From contig NC_080561.1 in assembly GCF_030253575.1 (NCBI RefSeq), positions 1,864,001 to 1,928,000 on the forward strand: 64,000 bases of DNA. Reading direction: 5' to 3'. This document shows, piece after piece, positions 10,299 to 22,600 of the stretch. This DNA comes from Rhododendron vialii. Its lineage: Eukaryota > Streptophyta > Magnoliopsida > Ericales > Ericaceae. The notes under the pieces were generated by a model. It was given only the letters and a program-made list of their open reading frames with translations. It did not search any database and had not been told where the DNA came from. The position numbers were made by a program, and so were the translations under genes. Within the stretch, counting starts at the first letter, position 1. Every line of letters starts with the position of its first letter.

Positions 10299-12807
10299 AT
10301 GGCTGAATCCAACAAATCTCCAATGGCTGAATCCAAATCAGACCCATCAAACACCATCCCAGGTACGCCTTCTTACATTCCTTTTTTTCATACGTATATA
10401 CAAATCCATGTATATTTCTACATATATATTCCGTTTGTACCCATTTGACTCGTTTCTGATTTCCTGAACGAATCACTGATTTCATCTCTAGTAAATTGCG
10501 ATTTCCGTGGTTGATTCTTGTTTTCAAGAACCCTTTTGTGTTATTTGATCATCCCCCTGTTTGATACACAGAGAAAGAGAGATGATACTTTTCTTTGCGC
10601 TGTTATGTTTCAAAATCCCACCCCACATTTCCAAACAAATCATTTTTGAATTGCATACCCATTGTCACCTTTTCTCTGTTCTTGATCAAATCAGAGATTA
10701 CGAAATTACCCCAATCTTGCGGATTAGTACTTCCATCAAGAAAGCCCCCCTTTTTTTTTTTAACATCTTTTGCAAATTGCAATAGGAAGATGGGCAACAA
10801 GCAAGGGGAAAATGTGCTTGTGATACTGAGATTCGAACCCAAACACACGTAAATCACACTTAGAGGCTAGAGCAAGCACACCCTCGTGCCAAATGCCATG
10901 TTAAAGCCAAAATTTGACATCAAGAATGGCAAAACTTTATCTGCCCCGGTGCCAAATGCAATGTCAAATTTTGGCAATTGCCAAACTTGTCATATTACCT
11001 TCAAAGTGCAGGAAAGGTGGTTGCAAAGGGAGAAGAAATGTGGTTTTACCAAAATGGCATTGAACTGGTGGAGCAATCTTGCTATTTTTTTTTTTTTTTT
11101 GGCAAAATGACAACTTAGCTAGTCAAAATTTGCTTTTGCAATGCCATTTTTAGTACCAACAGGCGGACTTGCTCTTAGGAAGTGCCTAATCTTCCTCCTT
11201 TATCGCTCAGCCCCTTTTTGGGTCACCCCTCAAGTTTTTGTGTGTGACTTTGCTCTGTTGTTCGTGGTCACTATATATTACTAATTGATACTGTATATGT
11301 CTTCAAGTAGTATATGGATAGGCATATGATAATTTAGCTATGATGTGATAATACTGTCGAGTGTGGTTCCAGATAAAGATGTAAAAGCACCTAACATACT
11401 CCAAAGAACAAAGGAAGAGATTGAAGCAATTATGCACAATAAGAAATCACATCACCATCATAAGGAAAGTCATGGAATCCGCGACGACATTGACAAGGAT
11501 ACACCAATCAATGATGTCAAAGCTCCCAATGTTTTTGAAAGAGTACAGGAAGAGATGGAGGCTATTGTTCAAAGTATTCACCCAAAGAAAGAAGCTAAGA
11601 GTCATAATTCTCCTTCGCATGAAACAGAAAAAAGGTTTGGATCCTTGACTCAAAATTGAGAAGCATTTTGTGGGATCTGGGGGGGCTTTGATTGCTGATT
11701 GATTTGAGATAACTTGACCGCAGGGCTGGAACAATAAAGGCAGAATCAAAACCAGACAAACCAAATTTTGAACCTCACTCACCTGGTATTGTCTTTCAGT
11801 ACATCTTTGCAATGCTCATGTAGGCTCGGGAGAAATGCACTGGCATAACTCGTAACTTACATTGTGTGATAACAAGCAGTAGGATAAGCATAGCTAGAGT
11901 TCCCCCTGTAATTGTAGATGCTCCCATGGCAATAATATGATTTGGTTCAGGCATTTGCTCATATATGATCTCACTGGAGAAGAGCTTTTTGCACTGTTAC
12001 TGGTCCTGCTCCTTTCTTCATTTTGGTTTTTCAAGGTTTCGGAGACCCAGACACAAAAGCAATGAAAAGGTCGAAAACATCTACCATTTACATTGTTTAG
12101 ATTTAGCTGGGGAAATGGTTTTCAAACTCTGAAATCATCTTCTCTTTTTTCTCCTTAAATATTAGGGTTTTTTGCTTAACATACTCTTGGGAAAAGTTTA
12201 AGGAAGCAGTTCGCCAAGCAAGTTTTCAGTGTTTCTGAAAAATGAAAACAGAAACAAGAAACTAAAATGCTGCGAAAGAGGCCCATATTTTAACTGCAGT
12301 TGTGATGGTCCATGATTCATTGTCTCTCATATTGAGCAAATTAACTTGTAGTAGATACTTGAAAGAAACATTTGCATATAAATGTAACATTGGCTCGTCT
12401 TTCAGATTCTTGTTTGGAGCCTTTGAGGGTTCAAATCCAAGCCAAGGTTTCCCACTCACATTTTGGTTTCCGCAATTGCAGAACAGGATGTGAAGGCACC
12501 CAATCTGATAGAAAGAGCGAAGGAAGAACTTGAAGCAATTATGCACAAGCAGAAATCACCAAAGCACCATCACAAAGAAACTCATGGAAAGAGCGATGAC
12601 ATAAACGAAAACACTCCAATAAGTGAAATTAAAGGTCCAAATGTGTTTGAGAGAGCAAAAGAAGAAGTGGAGGCCCTTGTTCAAACCATTCATCCCAAGA
12701 AAGATTCCCACAATGTTGCTTCCTCACCAAAGAAGGATGGATTCCGGGCGTCCATTCGAAAAGGGTTGGAAAAAGTATGCTCTCCTCGGGGACACAAGAG
12801 AGAATGA
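10299..12807 (+). CDS. Small His-rich repeat protein with two alternative last exons
   Basis: I do not recognise a named function; it looks like an uncharacterised plant protein. Exon 1 (10299-10362) encodes MAESNKSPMAESKSDPSNTIP and ends in phase 1 at CAG|GTACG. Two downstream exons start with the same phase and alignable sequence: 11373-11659 (stop TGA) and 12482-12807 (stop TGA). Exon 1 joined to the first gives about 116 residues; joined to the second, about 129. Each exon holds two copies of a module DVKAPNxxxRxKEExEAIxx, separated by a His-rich, acidic linker (HHHHKESHG or KHHHKETHG). The second ends with a basic tail (RKGLEKVCSPRGHKRE). The AG|GT after 11634 is phase 2 and would not keep exon 3 in frame, so the two exons look mutually exclusive; a weaker phase-1 donor exists near 11573. 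The product is soluble, charged and probably helical. No signal peptide or membrane segment. Confidence 0.7.
10870..11178. mobile_element. MITE with TAGAGCAAG ends in intron 1 of the small gene
   Basis: Left end TAGAGCAAGCACACC and right end GGCGGACTTGCTCTTA form imperfect terminal inverted repeats. Inside are internal inverted pieces such as GCCAAATGC, GCAATGCCA and CAAAATTTG. A similar start (TTAGAGCAAGTCCACTC) occurs at 15060. The ends fit a common plant MITE type; the target-site duplication is unclear. Confidence 0.5.
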
Positions 12808-12859
12808 TGGTAACCTATTTTTCAGTGCGGATTGATTTTCCTCATTATCTTTGTAAGAA

Positions 12860-13973
12860 TGAAACTTGACGGGTCGAATCTAATATGATGATTCAAGAGA
12901 TGTAAAGTACTTGTTTTTCCGTTCATTGCTGGCTTTCTTTGTTCGTGTATATAACCAAAAAGATTCTAGTTTTTTGTTGTGAACGCGTGTATCAATAAGA
13001 AAATTGAGATGTCTTGCAGTATTTTATTACTGGCATTACTTCTGATGATCATCAGAACTCAAAGTACACAATCAACGGTCCATGATCAATCAATGCTAGC
13101 CCTGGTGGGTGGCATTGCTGGCATACTTGGATTAATGGTCATCTTACATATTTAACTCCATGATGAATCGAGTTTATCTTCTGAAAACTCGAGAATACCT
13201 ATCATTAAGTTCTATATATCAGCACTGCACATGTTCCTTTCACAGGCCTGCTGGATTCGGAATCCAAATTCTTGGATTCATATTTGATGATATTCTTTAA
13301 CTGCTAATCGATTTGAATCCTTTGAAGCAGACTCAGTTTGGCTCTTTGAAGCAGACTCAGTCCCATGATTAGCAGGAGGAGCAAATATATCTTTGTCCAT
13401 GGTAGGTAGACATCCAAAGTTATTGGCTTTCTTTGGACTGTTGATCAATTTGAATATAGATCCATAAGCTATTGGTATAATTGTTACCTAGTCCTTGGCA
13501 TACCCGGCTCTGATAGCATATTACACAGTCTGGATAGAATTCAATTTCAAAAGCTAGCTATTGAAATGAGGGTACCCTCATATTTGTATTCTTCATATTA
13601 CTTTGGTACCCAAGAGATGTAAGACTTCGCTGCACAATAATTTGGTGTACTGCTCAACTCAAGTTGTCCTCATACTTTTCTACTTCAAGTATTTTGCATT
13701 TGAAATATTCCCGGGACCCTCATGTCATGCGTCTCTTTCACATATTCGGTCAACAAAAACGTTTTACATGTATGAAAAATAATGGAGTACATATGTTTAC
13801 GGGCTGAAATTTAGATGAGCTTTGGTAAGTTCCCTTGGAGGCCTTTTTCCTTTTTTCCCCACTAACTGGTTAGTTTAATGGGCAAGTACTTGGATTTGTT
13901 TGCGCAATATTGAGAAATTTTACCAAATTGACCAACTTTTATTGGGAATCCTGATTCTATAATAATGAGATTG
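12860..13973. other. Intergenic, no gene recognised
   Basis: This is the 3' flank of the small gene followed by ordinary AT-rich spacer. No long open frame, conserved motif or clear terminal repeats were seen. Confidence 0.45.
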
Positions 13974-13976
13974 TTA

Positions 13977-15035
13977 GGCCATCCACAGTGGCATAATCAA
14001 AAGCAAATTAATTTTAAAGTTAACAATGTTGGGGTAAAAGATAGCTCACAATGAGATAATCAAACTTAACAACATTCTTAAAAATAATCAAATTTTGGGC
14101 TTTGGATAACCAAAACTAGCAACCTTTTTCAATAATCAAAATTTGTGGATATCAAACCACATAAGTTAACTAGTTCTAAAATTTATGTACACGTGTGTTT
14201 CAAATGGTATTTTCTTCGCGTGCTCTATATCTCATTTTCTTCGGCCACAAACTCTTTCTTTTTCTTTCCCTCCAAAAGTGAAGCTCATATCTTTCAATCA
14301 TTTACAATTCAACTCATTGTCACCGGATTAAGGTATTTCACTTTTTTTTCCGTTTTTTTTTTCGTTCCTCTCCTTGTGATTGAGTACATGAAGAACCTTG
14401 TATTCTTTTATAAATTCAAGAACACATCTGTTTTTTTTTTTTTTTTGAGTACATAATTTTTTTTCCAAATTCATAATATGAGGGAAGGAAGTCACTAATT
14501 TTTTCTCCAAAATTATGAGAGAAAATCGATATATTTTTGCCAAAAAAAACCGTAATGGAGGAAAGTAATCAATGGTGGAAAACATTTGTCGCCGCATTAA
14601 GGTATTTCACTTTTTTTTTTCCGTTTTTATTTTATTCTTTTGTCGTTCCTCTCCCTGTGGTTGAGTACATAAAAAATCTTATATTTTTTTACAAATTCAA
14701 GAACACGTCTGTTTTTTTTTTTTTTTGAGTACATGATTTTTTTTCCAAATTCATAATATTAGGGAAGGAAGTCACCAATTTTTTTCCCAAAATTAAAGGA
14801 GAAAATCGATATATTTTTGCCAAAAAAAATGTGTAATGGAGGGAAGTGATCAATGGTGAAAAACACAAGGGGAGAGAGAGTATAATTGTAGTGTATCCCT
14901 TATTTTAGTTATGGACTAGAAGTGACCATTGTGGACCTCAACATTGTTAAGCTTAGCAATCTCTTAAATGGATAATCAAAAGCTGATGTGTCAATTTTTG
15001 GTTATTCATTTTTGATTATGCCACTGTGGATGGCC
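13977..15035. mobile_element. Tourist-like (PIF/Harbinger) element, copy 1
   Basis: The ends are GGCCATCCACAGTGGCATAA and its complement TTATGCCACTGTGGATGGCC, flanked on both sides by TTA (13974-13976 and 15036-15038), the 3-bp target typical of PIF/Harbinger. It has no coding capacity. An internal segment starting AAGGTATTTCAC is tandemly duplicated (about 14331-14520 and 14600-14790). A second copy lies at 17996-18812. Confidence 0.85.
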
Positions 15036-15797
15036 TTAGAACCCCAGAAATCTATTATCTTAGAGCAAGTCCACTCATGAGCCATTTAGGTTGATAAATT
15101 TACATTGTATCGGTGCTGCATTTTTTGGTGTCACATTGACAACGACTTTAGATTTGTCAAATCGAACATATCGCCCAAGCTAAATAGCTCTGCATAAAAA
15201 ATTATATGGTTTAATTCAATGTTATGAATTTGAGATGATCTTAAAATGGCACCAGATTGATGCAACAATACTATATTTTTTAAACGTTTAACACCGTAGC
15301 AAGCCATAAAACGACTTTGACAACATCGTGCACTTGTTTTGAGACACATTTTATTTTTATCTCCGGATATTTTCTTGAGAAACTATTAGGAATACAAATG
15401 CCACATCACCCTCTTATCCAAAGACTGGGAAAAGAAGTTGCCCAGAAATGCAAAAACATCTATGCTATCACCTTCGCGGGGCCTTTGTGTTTCGTAAGGA
15501 CGATTCACGTCAGCTTACGCGCTTCAACTGATTTACTCTAACTTTTCAGTCCGATCACTGCTCTAGTTTTTTTTTATTTTTATCCTCCAGTGCTTCGTAG
15601 ACGTGTTTTGTGATCTCCGATGAGTGAAAGGGAAATCAGATCGGTTTCTCCTCCTTCCTTTGTTCTGCACTCATAAAATGAAAACATCGCCCACAAAAAC
15701 AATTATATCTGAAAAATGATGAGTTGTTAAAATTGTTTCCCCTTTAATAATGTTCTTACATCTTACTTACCAAAATAAAAATAAAAAATGAGTACTG

Positions 15798-16189
15798 CTA
15801 TGGGTACCGACGGTACCCATAGGGAAAATGCACCGACGGCCACCGGACGGCCGTCTCCGGTCACCGGACGGCCGATCCGAGCCGTCCAAAAATTTTAAAA
15901 AATAAAACCGAGTGGCCTTACGCGAGAATCAATGGCATCCGAGGTGTGTAGGGTACTTGATCCGAGCACCCATTTTTCGTGTATATTTGTATATACGTGT
16001 ATATACACGAAAAAGGGGTACTCGGATCAAGTACCCTACACACCTCGGATGCCATTGATTCTCGCGTAAGGCCACTCGGTTTTATTTTTTAAAATTTTTG
16101 GACGGCTCGGATCGGCCGTCCGGTGACCGGAGACGGCCGTCCGGTGGCCGTCGGTGCATTTTCCCTATGGGTACCGTCGGTACCAATAG
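15798..16189. mobile_element. Nearly perfect 392-bp foldback element
   Basis: The arms are about 190 bp each and almost identical, meeting near 15993 in a TATATACGTGTATATA centre. The outer ends are CTATGGGTACCGACGG, and nested small palindromes such as CGGACGGCCG run through the arms. Its GC-rich arms contrast with the AT-rich surroundings. The arm identity implies a recent origin or gene conversion. I see no coding sequence and no certain target-site duplication. Confidence 0.85.
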
Positions 16190-16199
16190 GATTTCTGAT

Positions 16200-17107
16200 A
16201 AAAAATTGTTCTTAAATATTGGCCAATCAAAATTTTAAAATAAACACAAGTCAAAGCTTTTAATTCAAGTGTGCGTACGGTTGCCTTGATAACTAGTAAT
16301 ATTAAAAGAGAGAAACTTATTCATAGAGACCTGTTCATGGAGCGGCACAACTTCAGCTGGTCCATTTGCACAATTGATGGCAGAGATTCGTTTTCAATTT
16401 TGACCGGTCATAATTAATTGTTACCGGTCATAATTGATTTTCAATCCGGACCGTCCGAAAACACTTGGACGCACACGATTAACCTCCGTAAAACCTTCTT
16501 TACAATAGTCGACAAATAAAATTTTGGAAAAATGACAGTCAATGATGTGTTTTGATAATTACTACCCGTCAAGGATATTTTGTTCATTAACAAATATTCT
16601 TAGTACGTGTATATTAATTATCAAAACATGTCCTAGGCTATTAAAAAAAACTAGTCATGTTTAGGTTCATTGAATTTTTCAAGAGAGAGAACGGCCATAT
16701 ATTGCTTCCAGGAAAGGAAAGGAAAGGAGAAAGAAACGCTTTGAAAATTAATTTCTGTTACCACGTCATTTCAACCGATATTTCATTTTCCTGTATTTCG
16801 TATCTTTCAATTTTTATCAAAGGTTGGCACTCATAAAAAGTTGAATTTTCAGATTTTATCTTGAATATTTTTTTAAAAATCGGGATAAAAATTATAATTT
16901 TTTATTTTTTATTCGTCTCGACGAGTTGAATCAATAAATTTAAAAAATTTGGCTCAAAATTAATAACAATAATAAATTAAATAAAAACAAAACAAGAAAA
17001 AAATACAAAAATCTCAGTTGAGCTTTCCCCTAATTTTTCCATCTAAAAAGACAGCTTATGCATTAGCTGTACTCATCGACGTCAACTCCTCCGGCATTCT
17101 CTCTCTC

Positions 17108-17139
<32 letters not shown>

Positions 17140-17990
17140 TTGACTTTTTTGTCCGTTGGTCGGGCTTTCTTGAGAGTCTTGTTTTTCGCTCTCTCCCTTC
17201 TTCTTGAGAGCTGCTATTCCCCCCTCCCCTGACACACACACCCCCCGGCCCCACCTCCCTTTTTCCGAAATTACCCCCGCCTCTCTCTCTCTCTCTTCCT
17301 TTTCTTTTTTTCTTTCTTTACAGTTTCTTTCCTTCTTTCTTTTTTTTCCTTTTCTTTCCATTCCGGTTTGATTTTTTTTTTTCATTTTTTTTCATTTTCT
17401 TTCTTTTTAGTTTGAATTTTTTTTCTCTTTAATAATAGGTTCAAGTCTAATTCTAGGCTTTGTAAAATAATTATGAAAAAAAAAAGTGTTTCAATTGATC
17501 ATGTTTATACGACTGTTTTATTTTTCTTTTTTTGTCCTTTATAGATTAAAAAATATAGTTACGAAAATAAGTGTTTCAATTTCCAAATATTTCATCCTAA
17601 ATGGTCGTAGTAAATTTTTTAATACACATATTTTTTAACTATGTTTTAATATATAAACGGTGTAAAAAATAAGTATTTCAATTTTCAATCCATGTTACTA
17701 ATCAAACTATTATTTCTTACATTTAAAAAATTTGTTCTTTCTTTCTTACACAATAGGTTCAAGTCTAATTCTAGATTTTTTAAAGTAATTGAGAGAGAGA
17801 AAAAAAGTGTTTCAATTGATCATGTTTATCCGACTATTTTTTTCTCCTTTATAGATTAAAAAATATAGTTACAAAAATAAGTGTTCCAATTTTCAATCCG
17901 TTTGAATCGGTGCAAAGTTGTTATTTTTCTGATCATTTCATCTTAAATGGTCGTAATAAATTTTTGGTTCCAAGGCCTTTCAATGGACAT
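16200..17990. other. AT-rich intergenic region with (CT)n tracts and a direct repeat
   Basis: No gene recognised. A (CT)n-rich stretch (17096-17303) resembles a plant 5' leader but no open exon follows in either direction. Sequence 17429-17620 (AATAGGTTCAAGTCTAATTC onward) is repeated at about 17749-17965, so the spacer carries an old tandem duplication of roughly 200 bp. Confidence 0.5.
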
Positions 17991-17995
17991 CCTAA

Positions 17996-18812
17996 GGACA
18001 TCTTAAATGGTCATAATCAAAAGCAAATTATTTTTAAAGTTAACAATATTGAGATAAAAGATGGCTCACAATGGTATAATCAAACTTAACAACATTCTTA
18101 GAAATAATCAAATTTTGGGTTTTGGATAACCAAAACTAGCAACATTTTTCAATAATCAAAATTTGTGGATCTCGCACCACATAAGTTAACTGGTTCTAAA
18201 ATTTATGTACACGCGTGTTTCAAATGGTATTTTCTTCTTATTTTCTTCGCCTTCTTTATATCTCATTTTCTTCCGCCACAAACTCTTTCTTTTTCTTTTC
18301 CTCCAAAAGTGAAGTTCATATTTTTCAATTATTTACAATTCAACTCATTGTCGCCGCATTAAGGTATTTCACGTTTTTTTTTATTCTTTTTTCGTTCTTC
18401 TCCCCTGTGGTTGAATACATAAAAAACCTTACATTTTTTTATAAATTCAAGAACACATCTGTTGTTTTTTTTTTTTGAGTACATTTTTTTTCCAAATTCA
18501 TAATATTAGGGAAGGAAGTCACCAATTTTTTTTCCAAAATTAAAGGAGAAAATCGATATATTTTTGCCAAAAAAAAAGTGTAATGGAGAGAAGTGATCAA
18601 TAGTGGAAAACACAAGAGGAGAGAGTGGAATTGTGGACTAGAAGTGACCATTGTGGTGATCAATAGTGTATATCCCTTATTTTAGTTATGGACTAGAAGT
18701 GACCATTGTGGACCTCAATATTGTTAAGCTTAGCAACCTCTTAAATGGATAATCAAAAGCTGATGTGTCAACTTTTAATTATTCATTTTTGATTATGCCA
18801 CTGTGGATGGCC
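17996..18812. mobile_element. Tourist-like (PIF/Harbinger) element, copy 2
   Basis: It is homologous to 13977-15035 across most of its length but lacks one internal duplicate. TAA lies on both sides (17993-17995 and 18813-18815). The right end, CCACTGTGGATGGCC, is conserved, whereas the left end (GGACATCTTAAATGG) is diverged. It lies about 0.85 kb upstream of the NPR1 start codon. Confidence 0.8.
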
Positions 18813-18900
18813 TAAGAGAGTCTTAGAACTAAAAAATAAGTCTTAAGGTGTTTTGTTGAAAGACCTTAAAAAGATATGAGTAATTAAATAAAGAAATAAA

Positions 18901-19240
18901 TTAAAATAATATGATCAGAATAAAAAAAATTTCACACCCGTTCAAACGCATTAAAAATTGAAGCACTTAATCTTTTAACCATATTTTTTAATATATATAA
19001 ACGGTCTAAAAAAATTAAGTGCTTAAATTTTCACTCCGTTTGAATCGGTGCAAAGATCTTGTCAATATAATCAGAATAACAAGATCTTTGCACCGATTCA
19101 AACGAAGCGAAAATTTGAGCACTTAATGTTTTTTTATACCGTTTATATATTAAAAAATATGGTTAAAAAATTAAGTACTTCAATTTTTAATGCGTTTGAA
19201 CGGGTGTGAAGATCTTTTTATTTTGATCATATTATTCTAA
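18901..19240. repeat. 340-bp foldback in the NPR1 upstream region
   Basis: Arms 18901-19060 and 19081-19240 pair closely around a 20-base loop (19061-19080). Matching pieces include CACACCCGTTCAAACGCATT with AATGCGTTTGAACGGGTGTG, and AAGATCTTG with CAAGATCTT. It ends about 420 bp before the NPR1 ATG. It could be a MITE without a visible target-site duplication, and a transcript through it would form a long hairpin. Confidence 0.8.
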
Positions 19241-19510
19241 AGAGACATAATCAAATTTTGTCTCTAAGGCTCTCATAATTACGTTTCTGCTCCATAGGAT
19301 TGCAAATTGATGGTGAGAATTTTTTTCAACCCAAACGTTACCGTTTTAGGGGCTAGCAGAGCCCAGGACCAATTAAAATTAAAATGGCGGAGAGAGGTAA
19401 TTAAAAGGGCTGAGGGAGGGTAAAAACGGAAAAAAGATGTAGGACCGGGAGGGGTGTGGTGTCAGGGGGGGTGGGAAAAGCAATTTACCTTCTTCAATCC
19501 CTCCTCCAAA

Positions 19511-19545
<35 letters not shown>

Positions 19546-19658
19546 CCAACTCCATGTCACCTCCTCTCTCTCCCCCTAACTTCCTCCAAACCCATCCCCT
19601 CTCCCCTTCCTCTTTCTTTCTCTAAAACCCTCTCTCTCTTTCTCCCCTCCCCACCCCA
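19241..19658 (+). promoter_or_regulatory. NPR1 proximal upstream region and (CT)n leader
   Basis: This is the space between the foldback and the ATG. The last 150 bases are a pyrimidine-rich leader with a (CT)n tract (about 19517-19540) and CCTCTCTC repeats. Diverged versions of this leader occur at about 38950-39102 and 57820-57945, next to the Harbinger-derived gene copies. No clear TATA box was chosen. Confidence 0.5.
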
Positions 19659-22600
19659 ATGGACACCGTTCTCACCCCGTTCTCCGATTCAAACGACATG
19701 GTCACCTCCGGCAGCAGCAGCATATCCTACGCCGCCCACACCGAATCCCTCCCCTCCTCCGAACCCGAAATCGTAGCCCTAAGGCACCTCTCCCGAAACC
19801 TCGACTCCATCCTCACCTCAGACTCCCCCTCCTTCTCCGACGCCAAAATCGCCGTCGCCGGCGGCCGCGAAATCCAAATCCACCGATGCATCCTATCGGC
19901 GCGGAGCCCGTTCTTCAAGAACATATTCTCCGGCAAGGAGCGAGGGGTGAAATTGGAACTCAAGGATTTGGCCAAGGACTTCGAGGTGAGCTTCGACGCT
20001 TTGGTTACCGTCCTGGTGTACTTGTACAGCGGGAAAGTGAGGTCGGCGCGGCCGGAAGGTGTTTGCGTTTGCGTCGATGATGAGTGCGACCACGTGGCGT
20101 GCCGGCCCGCTGTGGATTTCTTGGTGGAGGTGCTGTACGCTTCTTTTGTATTCGAGGTTACTGAATTGGTTGCTCTTTATCAGGTATATTAACCCTGTTC
20201 TACGAGAAAAATTTCAATGCAACGGTGCGTTATGAATAACTGTTGCATTGAAACTCTTTTTCCTGTTTTACTAGCTTATTTGTGTTTTCAATGGATTGTA
20301 ACTGTTCTATTAGCTGATTGGCTTGTGTTCGCTTGTTAAAAAGCTCGTTTGCGGTCGACGTGTTGCACAAACAAACCAAGATTTAACATCTTTTTGTCTC
20401 GAAGCTCGTTAAGCTAACAAACTATTGCTCCGCTGGTTTGACTTGTGATGTTATACTAAATTACTTGAGTTTTCAGTGGATTGTAACTGTTCTATTATTC
20501 TATTAGCTGATTGACTTGTGTTCGCTCGTTAAAAAACTCATTTGCATTTGGTGTGCGACCCAAACAAACTTTTAACCATCTTTTTGAATCTCGTTAAACT
20601 TTTGAACCAAGGTCCAACAAACTACTGACTTGTGATGTTAAGCTACTCAAGATTGGTTCGTGATCAACTCGATTGAAGCTCGTTTGAGATCGGTTGGTCG
20701 CGTAAAGAAGCCAAGCTCGAACATAGTTTTAAAGCTCTTTAAGTTTTTGAACCAAGCTTCAACAATCAATTGTTCTGCTCGTTCGGTTCTTTTATCAGCA
20801 CTAATTGGCTGTTTAATCATTGCATATTCTCATAGTTACTGATAATTGGCTTGAAAAGTGATGCATAAGACCAGCCTTGTACTCGAATTCGTCTTAGTTT
20901 GAGTACAAATTTAGTAAAAACTTCATTTAGTATTGAGCACTCCAATGAGGAAGTAGATTTAATCATCAATATGAGTAAAAGCTTCATTAAGCTTCATAAA
21001 TTATACGGCCACAGGCAAGCCTGGAATTGGTTGGTCTTTATCAGGTATTGAGTCCATTTTATTAGCTTCTTTTGGTTTTCAAAGGATTGGAACTGTTTTA
21101 TTAGTCGGTTGGCTGTTTGATAATTGTATGTTCTCATAGTTACTGGCAATAATGTTAGGGCTGCAAATAAGCCAAGCCGAGGTTTGAAGTGTTCGAGCTT
21201 GACTCATTCAAAACTAGTCTAGCTCAAGCTCGAGTCGAGCCAAAATAATCAAGATCGAGCTCGGTTGTTTAGTATCGATGTGTTTGAGCTCGGTTTGGTT
21301 AGTAATCGAGCCTCTACTAACGACCAGAGTTACAACTAACCTGAGCTTGAGCTCTAACGAGTTGAGCCTCAAGCAATTAACGAATAGCTTGATTCGTTTG
21401 GATCCCTAGTTACATTTAATTAGCTTGAAAAGTAATATATAAGAGCTGCACTTTACTCGAATTTTACTTTGAGAAGAAATTTAAGCAAAAGGCTCCATTT
21501 GATATCAAGCCCTCTGATTGGCAAGGCAAACCAAGATTAAAGATTTAATCATCGGTATGAGTAAAAGCTTCATTTAAGCTAAGAGTGTTAAATTATAAGG
21601 CCTGAGGCAAGTCTTGAAAATTTTGAGGAAAGAAAAGAGTCTTCCTTGAGTTGGGAAAAGAAAATGAGTAAAACTCAAGTTGATAAAATATTGAGAAAGG
21701 GAGTGGAGAGGGATATTGGAGATTCTCTTAACTCGTATTTAAGTTGGAGTCAGCATCATTGGTAGAATGGCTCAGGGTAAAGGGGAATTAGAAGAAGTTC
21801 AGAAGCTATGTTTCCTCCTTCCTGGCAATTCTCTGTTGCATGGCAGGGAAAAGGATCTGGTTAGAAGGTGTGATCCATTGGATGGCCGTCATGGAAGACT
21901 TGGAACAAAAGATAGGCTTGCCAAATGGGGAAACATCCATAATACCTATTGCGTGCTCTTTAATTGCATTCCCTTTTTCTGGATCGGGGTGGCAGAGCCT
22001 GTTAGAGCAATATGGGGTAATAAGGAGGCCTATGGATTTTGACCAGGTGCTGCAATGGGTGATCCAGAGGGGCAGCCATGAATCTGTTTTGAACTCTTTA
22101 ATAAAATTGGTCTTTTCTGTTTCTATTTACCACACTTGGGGGGAAAGAAATGCAAGGATTTACCAAGCCAAGAGTGAGGATAGGGATGTTGTGCTGAGGA
22201 GTACTAGAGGGGATGCCAGGGCTTGTCTAAGTGCCTGGAAAAATGTTGAAAACTCTACTGACTGGCCAGAGTTAGGAAGGTGTGCTCTGTTAAGTCTCCT
22301 TCTATTGCCTCAATTTTTAAATTGGTTTGAACTTTTCCTACCGTAGGAGAGTGTATAGGGCCTTTTTGTCTTGTGGCCTCTCTTGTAAATACGGGTGGCA
22401 TTCCCTTTATGCCTTTTTGTTAATAAAATTACTTATAAAAAAAGAAGAAGTTTAGTCTCTTGTTAGGACTGATTGTGCTTTGGTTTTGTTTTGTGCTGTT
22501 TTGGTTTTTTGATCTCAGTAGTGTTGCTGGTTTGTGATGTCTGTTTGTTTGGGGTTCAAGGCCATCCCCTTGCCTTATTTTTTGGCGTGGTTTCTATAAG

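Noticed and set aside
17056-17385. Minus-strand Lys/Glu/Arg-rich frame
   Set aside because: It is the complement of a (CT)n and T-rich simple-sequence tract.
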